Source: an uncultured Rikenellaceae bacterium (GTDB lineage Bacteria > Bacteroidota > Bacteroidia > Bacteroidales > Rikenellaceae). Taken from it: a DNA stretch of 5,061 bases. The notes under the pieces are model-generated. The model saw only the letters and a list, made by a program, of their open reading frames with translations. It was not told where the DNA came from and ran no database searches. This document shows, piece after piece, positions 1 to 5,061 of this stretch. Positions within the stretch are counted from its first letter, which is position 1; every line of letters starts with the position of its first letter. The DNA is taken from positions 1 to 5,061 of the forward strand of contig CAMQUV010000111.1 of NCBI GenBank assembly GCA_947037995.1, given 5' to 3'. The translations under genes and the position numbers were made by a program.

Positions 1-66
1 GCGAAAGGGTGCCTGTGGGAGGGGGTTTATCCAGTCCTGTTCGGAAGGTCTGTATTTGCCAAGTAA
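1..66 (+). CDS. Possible C-terminal end of an upstream gene (partial)
   Basis: Frame 1 is open from the window edge to a TAA at 64-66 and encodes 21 residues ending in LFGRSVFAK. The composition (Trp, Tyr, Phe and Gly well spread) looks more protein-like than the other two forward frames. The end loosely resembles tails I associate with Bacteroidota SAM-dependent methyltransferases, but that is an impression and not an identification. The codons are fairly GC-rich (CTG, GAG, GGG), like those of the acetyltransferase further on. Too little is visible to assign a function, and the frame could be open by chance. Confidence 0.35.
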   Translation, partial: AKGCLWEGVYPVLFGRSVFAK

Positions 67-88
67 TCGAAAATAAATCCTACTTTTG
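55..88 (+). promoter_or_regulatory. Bacteroidota-type promoter upstream of the CPBP gene
   Basis: TACTTTTG at 81-88 matches the Bacteroidota -7 element TAnnTTTG. TTTG at 55-58 matches the -33 element, with 22 bases between them, at the upper end of the usual range. Transcription would start near 95, giving a leader of about 200 bases before the ATG at 300. The -33 element lies inside the possible end of the upstream gene. It probably drives the CPBP gene and perhaps the acetyltransferase, as I see no second such promoter before 826. Confidence 0.6.
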
Positions 89-144
89 CAGAAAACTATC
101 TAACTAACATAACTTTAAACCCAAATAACGTAAAATCACAATAT

Positions 145-210
145 ATGACTACGAATGACTTCATAGAAAAGATGCTATACAAGGATTCTTATTTGCTAAT
201 GCTATTTTAG
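145..210 (+). other. 21-codon reading frame in the long leader
   Basis: An ATG at 145 opens a frame ending in TAG at 208-210. The peptide begins MTTNDFIEKMLYKD and ends in a hydrophobic LLMLF. It lies about 50 bases after the predicted transcription start and has an A-rich stretch before it, as usual for start sites in this phylum. It could be a translated leader peptide, the stub of a decayed gene, or chance. Nothing in it identifies a family. Confidence 0.15.
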
Positions 211-252
211 TCTATTTTATTGATATTATTAATTACAAACAAATATGTTATA

Positions 253-309
253 ATGAAAAACATTAAACTTGATAACCTGAAAAAAATAACAAAACTAAAA
301 TGCTTGTAA
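253..309 (+). other. 18-codon Lys-rich frame overlapping the CPBP start
   Basis: An ATG at 253 opens a frame that ends at TAA 307-309, ten bases into the CPBP gene whose ATG is at 300. The peptide, MKNIKLDNLKKITKLKCL, is basic and amphipathic. The overlap is the arrangement expected for translational coupling. The peptide also loosely resembles the start of a bacteriocin-type leader, but it has no Gly-Gly site and no core. In this AT-rich stretch it may be accidental. Confidence 0.25.
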
Positions 310-785
310 AAATCAATAAATATTTTCGAACGGCGAACGTTTGGAGTGTTATATCAATTATCCTTGTTATTAAAATCATATTAATGGTTATTTTCTCTAT
401 GTTAGAGAGCTGGGGAGTGCCAAACGTACATTTTAATGCTCCGCCAGATGAATTGCCGATTTCATTTGGTGGAATGATTATACTAGCTGTTATTATTGCT
501 CCTGTTATTGAAACGGCGCTTTTTCAAGCGTTGCCATATTTACTATTCACGAAAATTCCCTATATTCGCCTGAAGCCTGTGTGGATAGTTTTAATTTCAG
601 CTGTATTGTTTGGACTTTGGCACACTTATTCCATACATTATATGATATACACTTTTATTGGAGGAGCGGCATATATGTATTTGTATATCGTTAGGTATAA
701 GAGGGGTGCTTACCTGACAGTAGTGGCAATACATTCGCTAGCGAACTTATTTGCGACGTTGGGTGATGAGTATTTCCCTATTTAA
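300..785 (+). CDS. CPBP (Abi/CAAX protease-like) intramembrane metalloprotease family protein
   Basis: This is a 161-residue, very hydrophobic inner-membrane protein with about five membrane segments (roughly residues 14-34, 56-77, 93-107, 111-130 and 138-153). The CPBP motifs appear in order. Motif 1 is E71-T72 to Q76, where the family consensus is EExxxR. Motif 2 is FxxxH (F104 to H108) and motif 3 is HxxxN (H145 to N149). Glu71, His108 and His145 could form the metal and catalytic site. Bacterial members are linked to bacteriocin self-immunity or to processing of membrane peptides, but no substrate is visible here. The length is short for the family, with little beyond the catalytic core. 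The ATG at 300 is the first one after an in-frame stop at 273-275, with an A-rich leader. The acetyltransferase starts 40 bases downstream. The family call is firm; proteolytic activity is not proven, given the motif 1 changes. Confidence 0.85.
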   Translation: MLVKINKYFRTANVWSVISIILVIKIILMVIFSMLESWGVPNVHFNAPPDELPISFGGMIILAVIIAPVIETALFQALPYLLFTKIPYIRLKPVWIVLISAVLFGLWHTYSIHYMIYTFIGGAAYMYLYIVRYKRGAYLTVVAIHSLANLFATLGDEYFPI

Positions 786-825
786 TGGTGCAGCAGATTA
801 CTTAATAATTTTAAAATAAACTATA

Positions 826-1395
826 ATGAAGACAGAAAAGGAAAAAATGCTTTCGGGCGAGATTTACGATTGTGCTGATGCTGCATTGCAGGAGCGTTGG
901 CATAGGGCGAAAAGGATTCAGAAGCAGTTTGAGAACACAGACACAACGGATTCGGTGCGTTTGTGCGAGTTGCTCGATGAACTTTTGGGTTCCAGAGGGA
1001 GTGGGGTATGGATTGCGGCGCCGTTTATGGTTGATTATGGTGAGAACATATATATAGGTGACAATGTCGAGATAAATATGAATTGTATTTTTTTGGATTG
1101 CAATCGAATAACCATTGGTAATAATTGCGGGATTGGGCCGGGGGTTCATATATATACGGTTATGCACCCTACGAATCCTACCGAGCGACTGTCGAGTGGT
1201 GGAGGATTTTGGAATTCGATGACAGCGCCTGTAACGTTGGGTAATAACGTTTGGGTCGGTGGCGGTTCGATTATTCTGCCCGGGGTGACAATAGGAGATG
1301 GGGCGACTATAGGGGCGGGTAGTGTTGTAACCAAATCAATACCATCAAATTGCGTGGCTGTGGGTAATCCGTGTAGGGTGATTCGGACGTTGTAA
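826..1395 (+). CDS. Sugar O-acetyltransferase, Maa/LacA/NodL type (left-handed beta-helix)
   Basis: This 189-residue cytosolic enzyme should transfer an acetyl group from acetyl-CoA to a sugar hydroxyl, acting as a trimer. Residues 1-55 form the helical maltose-acetyltransferase N-terminal domain; the start MKTEKEKM lines up with E. coli Maa (MSTEKEKM), which supports the ATG at 826. Residues 60-183 carry the hexapeptide repeats of a left-handed beta-helix, for example IGDN, IGNN, VTIGDG and ATIGAG. The catalytic His is H114 in the HIYTVMHP stretch, and the usual loop Asn lies near N84-N86. The ending VGNPCRVIR is typical. The loop at 122-133 (SSGGGFWNSMTA) is Gly-rich and differs from Maa. 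The acceptor sugar cannot be told from sequence: maltose, a galactoside or a cell-surface sugar are all possible. Codon choice (TTG for Leu, CAG for Gln, many GGG and GCG) differs sharply from the genes downstream. It is probably co-transcribed with the CPBP gene. Confidence 0.93.
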   Translation: MKTEKEKMLSGEIYDCADAALQERWHRAKRIQKQFENTDTTDSVRLCELLDELLGSRGSGVWIAAPFMVDYGENIYIGDNVEINMNCIFLDCNRITIGNNCGIGPGVHIYTVMHPTNPTERLSSGGGFWNSMTAPVTLGNNVWVGGGSIILPGVTIGDGATIGAGSVVTKSIPSNCVAVGNPCRVIRTL

Positions 1396-1405
1396 TGTGT
1401 TTTTT

Positions 1406-1427
1406 AGAAGTTTTTTAACATTCTTTT
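1406..1427 (+). terminator. Weak terminator-like hairpin after the acetyltransferase
   Basis: AGAAGTT (1406-1412) can pair with AAC-A-TTCT (1417-1424) around a TTTT loop, with one bulged A, and is followed by TTT. It starts 11 bases after the acetyltransferase stop, the right place for a terminator. The stem is short and AT-rich, so the support is mostly positional. Confidence 0.2.
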
Positions 1428-1441
1428 AATCTCTAGCACAC

Positions 1442-1466
1442 AAAAAGTTATTTAATTAAACTTTTT
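1442..1466 (+). promoter_or_regulatory. AT-rich inverted repeat over the pnp -33 region
   Basis: AAAAAGTT at 1442-1449 and AACTTTTT at 1459-1466 are exact reverse complements separated by 9 bases. The palindrome TTTAATTAAA (1451-1460) lies between and partly overlaps them. The dyad covers the -33 region of the pnp promoter, so it could be an operator. It could equally be the hairpin and T-run end of the acetyltransferase transcript. AT-rich dyads also arise by chance. Confidence 0.3.
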
Positions 1467-1477
1467 TACTACCTTTG
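1448..1477 (+). promoter_or_regulatory. Promoter of pnp
   Basis: TACCTTTG at 1470-1477 is an exact match to the Bacteroidota -7 element TAnnTTTG. The -33 position holds only a weak GTTA (TTA at 1448-1450), 19 bases upstream. Transcription would start near 1484, giving a leader of about 33 bases before the pnp ATG at 1517. A short dyad, GATAT and ATATC (1482-1493), lies at the predicted transcript start. There is no Shine-Dalgarno sequence; the leader is A-rich. Confidence 0.75.
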
Positions 1478-1516
1478 CAAGGATATTTATATCAAAACAA
1501 TAAATCAACATAAAAG

Positions 1517-3622
1517 ATGTACAACGAAACAAAAAAAATTATTGACCTTCAAGGTGGGAGAACTATTGAAATCTCTACTGGCAAGCTCGCAAAACAAGCC
1601 GACGGCGCTGTAGTTATTAAACAAGGGAACACTATGTTACTTGCTACGGTTGTTGCTGCCAAAAAAGCCAAAGAAGACGTAGACTTTATGCCCTTATCGG
1701 TCGAATATAAAGAAAAATACGCCGCCAATGGAAAATTTCCTGGGGGGTTCCTCAAAAGAGAAGCTAGACCATCTGACTACGAAATACTTGTCTCAAGACT
1801 TATCGACAGAGCACTTAGACCTCTATTCCCTGCTGATTATCACGCGGAAGTATTCGTAACGGTCAACCTTATATCTGCTGATAAAGATATTCAACCGGAT
1901 GCTCTTGCTGGACTTGCTGCATCTGCGGCACTTGCAGTTTCAGACATACCGTTCCAAGGACCTATCTCGGAAGTAAGAGTTGCCAGAATTAACGGCGAAA
2001 TGATTACTAACCCTACATTCAGCCAAATGGCACAAGGATGTGACCTCGATATTATCGTTGCTGCCACTATGGACAACATTATGATGGTCGAAGGGGAAAT
2101 GAAAGAAGTCCAAGAAATTGATATGCTTGACGCTATCAAAGTAGCACACGAAGCTATCAAAAAACAATGCCAAGCTCAAATCGAACTGATGGAAGAACTT
2201 GGTAAAACTACTAAAAGAACCTATTGCCACGAAACCCACGACCTTAATCTTAAAGATAAAGTCGTTGCTGACCTTTACGAAAAAGCCTACGCTATCGCTA
2301 AAAGCCAACAACCTAAACACGAACGCACTGACGCGTTTGATGCTTTGGTGGATAACTATATTGCACTTCTTTCTGAAGAACAACAAGCGGAACAAGCAAA
2401 ACTTATTCACGTTTATTTCCACGATTTCGTGCTTAAACCTGCAATGCGTAATATGATTCTTAACGAAGGAGTCAGACTTGATGGGCGTAAAACTAACGAA
2501 ATTAGACAAATATGGAGCGAAGTTGACTACCTTCCAGGTGCGCACGGCTCGGCTGTATTTACTAGAGGAGAAACCCAATCTATTACCACAGTTACACTTG
2601 GTACTAAAATGGATGAAAAACAAATTGACGACGTTCTTAGAGAAGGTACCGAAAGATTTGTACTCCACTACAACTTCCCACCATTCTCTACCGGAGACGC
2701 TAGACCTGCTAGAGGTATCTCGAGAAGAGAAGTTGGACACGGTAATCTCGCATTTAGAGCTCTTAAACCTATGATTCCTGCTGATTGCCCTTACGCAATT
2801 AGAGTGGTCTCTGATATACTTGAATCAAACGGCTCATCTTCGATGGCGACAGTTTGTGCGGGTACACTTGCACTTATGGATGCAGGTATCCCAATTCAAA
2901 AACCTGTTTCTGGAATCGCGATGGGACTCATCGCCGAAGGAAGCAAATTTGCTATCCTTTCGGATATCCTTGGTGATGAAGACCACCTTGGCGATATGGA
3001 TTTCAAAGTTACGGGTACCGCTGACGGTATTACCGCAACACAAATGGACATCAAAGTTGATGGCCTTTCTTACGAAGTACTTGCTGCGGCGCTTGAACAA
3101 GCTCGCCAAGGCAGACTACATATACTAAATAAAATTACTGAAACTATGGAAACACCACGCGAAGACTTCAAACCTCATGTACCTAGAATGGTTCAAATTG
3201 AAATCGCAAAAGAATTTATCGGAGCTATTATCGGACCCGGAGGAAAAGTCATACAAGAAATGCAAAAAGAATCTGGAACTACTATTACTATTACTGAAGT
3301 AGGAGAAATCGGACAAGTTGCTATCTTCGGACCGGACCAAGCTGGAATTGATTATGTTGTTAACAGAATCAATGGAATCACAGCTATACCTGAAGTTGGA
3401 GAAATCTACGAAGGTAAAGTTAAAACTATCACCGACTTCGGTGCGTTTGTTGAAATCCTTCCTGGAAAAGACGGACTACTACACATCTCTGAAATTACCA
3501 AAGAAAGACTTGAATCTATGCAAGACTCTGGACTTACTGAAGGACAAATCATTCAAGTCAAACTTCTGGCTGTGGACCAACGTTCTGGTAAACTTAAACT
3601 ATCGAAAAAAGCGCTACTCTAA
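1517..3622 (+). CDS. pnp: Polyribonucleotide nucleotidyltransferase (PNPase)
   Basis: This 701-residue cytoplasmic 3'-to-5' exoribonuclease breaks RNA down with phosphate to nucleoside diphosphates. It acts as a ring-shaped trimer in mRNA decay and can run in reverse to add tails. Domains in order: first RNase PH core (about 13-212, with [11 protein letters not shown] and [12 protein letters not shown]), helical linker (about 235-310), second RNase PH core (about 320-545), KH (about 556-615, GPGG at 573-576) and S1 (about 624-698). The second core keeps the active-site features: R403-R404 in [11 protein letters not shown], the SNGSSSMA phosphate loop (437-444), and D489, D495 and K497, matching E. 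coli D486, D492 and K494. The protein ends just after S1, with no long tail for binding RNase E, which is expected in this phylum. It has its own promoter and no rpsO beside it, unlike the rpsO-pnp order of Proteobacteria. Codon use is strongly biased (CAA, CTT, AAA), which suggests high expression. The ATG at 1517 gives the expected N-terminus. Confidence 0.98.
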   Translation: MYNETKKIIDLQGGRTIEISTGKLAKQADGAVVIKQGNTMLLATVVAAKKAKEDVDFMPLSVEYKEKYAANGKFPGGFLKREARPSDYEILVSRLIDRALRPLFPADYHAEVFVTVNLISADKDIQPDALAGLAASAALAVSDIPFQGPISEVRVARINGEMITNPTFSQMAQGCDLDIIVAATMDNIMMVEGEMKEVQEIDMLDAIKVAHEAIKKQCQAQIELMEELGKTTKRTYCHETHDLNLKDKVVADLYEKAYAIAKSQQPKHERTDAFDALVDNYIALLSEEQQAEQAKLIHVYFHDFVLKPAMRNMILNEGVRLDGRKTNEIRQIWSEVDYLPGAHGSAVFTRGETQSITTVTLGTKMDEKQIDDVLREGTERFVLHYNFPPFSTGDARPARGISRREVGHGNLAFRALKPMIPADCPYAIRVVSDILESNGSSSMATVCAGTLALMDAGIPIQKPVSGIAMGLIAEGSKFAILSDILGDEDHLGDMDFKVTGTADGITATQMDIKVDGLSYEVLAAALEQARQGRLHILNKITETMETPREDFKPHVPRMVQIEIAKEFIGAIIGPGGKVIQEMQKESGTTITITEVGEIGQVAIFGPDQAGIDYVVNRINGITAIPEVGEIYEGKVKTITDFGAFVEILPGKDGLLHISEITKERLESMQDSGLTEGQIIQVKLLAVDQRSGKLKLSKKALL

Positions 3623-3676
3623 ACAAGTAGAATTGCTTGAAATTGGGCGAATGTTTTTTCAACCTATTTCACTAAA

Positions 3677-3716
3677 TATTATTTAGCGCACTTTTTATAG
3701 TGCGCTATAAATAATA
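3677..3716 (+). terminator. Hairpin between pnp and the lipoprotein gene
   Basis: GCGCAC (3686-3691) pairs with GTGCGC (3700-3705) around an 8-base AT loop. The outer arms TATTATTTA (3677-3685) and TAAATAATA (3708-3716) extend the stem past a two-base bulge (3706-3707). It lies 54 bases after the pnp stop and is the only GC-rich hairpin in the gap. No T-run follows it on either strand. It may therefore be a partial terminator or an RNA-stabilising 3' end that lets some transcription into the next gene, for which I found no clear TAnnTTTG promoter. Confidence 0.5.
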
Positions 3717-3767
3717 ACCCGAAACTAATTCAATACTAAAATAACCAATTTTAAACTTAAAAACACA

Positions 3768-5061
3768 ATGAGAAAGTTTTTATTTTCAACACTAGCCCTT
3801 TCTGCACTTGCTCTTCTTGCGACTAGCTGCTCGTGCTACTCATCTATGATGAAAAAAGCCAAAGAAAACGTTACTATTAGCTGCGCACCTGAAGTGCTTA
3901 CGCTTAAAGGTGATAACGTAGTTGGTCAAATTACTGTTAATTTTGCTCCTAAAACATTCCACAAATGGGGTGTCCTTAAAGTTACTCCTGTTCTTGTCTC
4001 TGCCACTAACGGCGAAAGACTAGCGGGCGAAGCTAAATTCCTACAAGGAGAAAAAGTTACTGATAACTATTCTACTATCGCTTACAAAGCAGGTGGTAGC
4101 TACACTCAAAATATTTCGATTCCTTACAACCCTAACTTTAGACTTTCACAACTCGTTCTTGCAGTTGAAGCCAAATGTCTTAAACAAGGTGGTAAAATCA
4201 AAAACTTTACTCAGTATCCTACTGATATCGCTGTAGCTCTTGGTACTTCTACTGTACAACTACTAGCTGATAACTATGCCAAAGTTGCTTACGCTCCTGA
4301 TGCTCTTCAAAGAGTTACTTACGAAGCGCAAGAAGCTGATATCCACTTCCTTATCGGAAACGCTGCGGTTAGAAAATCGCAACTTAAATCGGAACAACTT
4401 GACGCTCTTGAACAATTTATCATTGCTAATACTGGTAACCCTAAGAAAACAGTTGGTGCTATGCAAGGACAAGCTTACGCTTCACCTGACGGACCACTTA
4501 CTCTTAATGATAAACTTTCGACTAACCGTGCGAAAACTACTCAAAAAGCGCTTCAAAATAAATACAAAAGAACTGATGTTCTAAAAAATACTCAGTATGA
4601 TGTTAACGCTCTTGGCGAAGACTGGGAAGGTTTCAAAGAAATCGTTCAAAAATCTGATATCGTTGACAAAGAACTTATCCTACAAGTACTTTCTATGTAT
4701 AGCGACCCTGTAGTTCGTGAAAGAGAAATCAAAAATATGACTGCTGCTTTTGATGTTCTTGCTGAAAAAATCCTTCCAGAACTTAGACGCTCTAAACTTC
4801 GTGTTAGTGTTGAAGTTCAAGGACTTACTGATGCTGAACTTAAAAATGCTGTCGCTACTGACGTTAACTCTCTTAACGTTGAAGAAATGCTCTTCGCTGC
4901 TGCAAACCTTTATACAGACCTTGCAACTAAAGAAAAAATCTATACTGCTGCTGCTAACAAATATAAATGCTACAGAGCGTGGAACAACCTTGGTGTTGTT
5001 AACGTGAAACAAGCTAACTATGAGTCTGCGAAAGCTAACTTCAATAAAGCTGCTGCACTTA
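3768..5061 (+). CDS. Lipoprotein with OmpA-like and TPR domains (3' end outside the window)
   Basis: The frame is open from ATG 3768 to the window edge, giving 431 residues without a stop. Residues 1-21 form a lipoprotein signal peptide (MRK, a hydrophobic stretch, then LLATSC), so Cys21 is the likely lipidated residue. No acidic surface-export signal follows it, which suggests a periplasm-facing anchor (inference). Residues about 33-170 look like beta-rich domains. Residues about 190-268 resemble an OmpA-like domain: F194, then a helix with L211 and L214, YASPDG (237-242) and LNDKLSTNRA (246-255). Residues about 316-400 are helical, starting REREIKNM. Residues 402-431 fit one TPR unit at the consensus positions W405, L408, G409, A421, F425 and A428; more repeats probably follow. 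I recall similar Bacteroidales envelope proteins of unknown function. It may act as a scaffold in the periplasm. Codon bias is extreme (GCT, ACT, GTT, CTT), as expected for an abundant protein. Confidence 0.92.
   Translation, partial: MRKFLFSTLALSALALLATSCSCYSSMMKKAKENVTISCAPEVLTLKGDNVVGQITVNFAPKTFHKWGVLKVTPVLVSATNGERLAGEAKFLQGEKVTDNYSTIAYKAGGSYTQNISIPYNPNFRLSQLVLAVEAKCLKQGGKIKNFTQYPTDIAVALGTSTVQLLADNYAKVAYAPDALQRVTYEAQEADIHFLIGNAAVRKSQLKSEQLDALEQFIIANTGNPKKTVGAMQGQAYASPDGPLTLNDKLSTNRAKTTQKALQNKYKRTDVLKNTQYDVNALGEDWEGFKEIVQKSDIVDKELILQVLSMYSDPVVREREIKNMTAAFDVLAEKILPELRRSKLRVSVEVQGLTDAELKNAVATDVNSLNVEEMLFAAANLYTDLATKEKIYTAAANKYKCYRAWNNLGVVNVKQANYESAKANFNKAAAL

Noticed and set aside
811..1167. 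118-codon - strand frame over the acetyltransferase
   Set aside because: It is antisense to a well-recognised gene, with an unconvincing protein composition and no start context.
1940..2740. Long 266-codon open frame on the - strand inside pnp
   Set aside because: It lies wholly antisense to the conserved pnp coding region. The biased codons there (CTT, CAA, AAA, GAA, few TTA/CTA/TCA) leave few stop codons on the opposite strand. The product is Ser/Phe-rich and resembles no family I know.
3318..3686. 122-codon + strand frame overlapping the end of pnp
   Set aside because: It is out of frame with the S1 domain and made mostly of Leu, Lys and Ser, as expected from frame-shifted AT-rich, CTT-rich coding DNA. 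The part past 3622 has no recognisable domain.
4276..5012. Several 69-110 codon frames on both strands in the last 800 bases
   Set aside because: All overlap the lipoprotein frame, which is open from 3768 to the window edge and has a signal peptide, an OmpA-like motif and a TPR. The others are low-complexity Leu/Lys or Ser/Phe strings.
4276..5061. Apparent DNA repetitiveness (many GCT, ACT, CTT and GTT triplets)
   Set aside because: I considered a tandem repeat. The triplets are scattered codon choices in a non-repetitive protein, apart from the TPR, with no repeating unit at DNA level.
1..5061. tRNA, rRNA, CRISPR, insertion-sequence ends or attachment sites
   Set aside because: No cloverleaf-like segment, regularly spaced repeats, transposase motifs or terminal inverted repeats were seen. 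The window reads as ordinary chromosomal genes.

Overview
The window looks like chromosomal DNA from a member of the Bacteroidota, most likely Bacteroidales. Three things point there. Two promoters match the TAnnTTTG -7 consensus of that phylum. No gene has a Shine-Dalgarno sequence, and all have A-rich leaders instead. The polynucleotide phosphorylase has a Bacteroidales-like sequence. All recognisable genes are on the + strand. No tRNA, rRNA, insertion sequence or CRISPR array was seen.

Layout. Bases 1-66 may hold the last 21 codons of an upstream gene, with a Bacteroidota-type promoter overlapping its end (55-88). An AT-rich leader of about 200 bases follows. It contains two very short reading frames, and the second overlaps the start of the next gene. 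Bases 300-785 encode a small CPBP-type (Abi/CAAX protease-like) membrane protein with a variant first motif. Forty bases later, 826-1395 encode a hexapeptide-repeat sugar O-acetyltransferase of the Maa/LacA/NodL group. These two genes may form one transcription unit.

Bases 1396-1516 form a boundary: a weak terminator-like hairpin, an AT-rich dyad and a clear promoter. The complete pnp gene follows (1517-3622). It has two RNase PH cores, a helical linker, KH and S1 domains, and its catalytic residues are intact. After an intergenic hairpin (3677-3716), a lipoprotein gene starts at 3768 and runs off the end of the window. Its visible 431 residues contain a lipobox signal peptide, an OmpA-like segment and the first clear unit of a TPR region.

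How the genes relate. pnp is a housekeeping RNA-decay gene, and the lipoprotein is probably an abundant envelope protein. These two share a very strong codon bias (CTT, CAA, AAA, GAA, GCT, ACT) that the acetyltransferase upstream does not have. The window therefore joins an accessory-looking pair (membrane protein and acetyltransferase) to a probably highly expressed core pair. I see no convincing new multi-gene system. The most interesting points are the codon-style break, the overlapping mini-frame before the CPBP gene, and the OmpA-like domain that lacks its usual peptidoglycan-binding aspartate.
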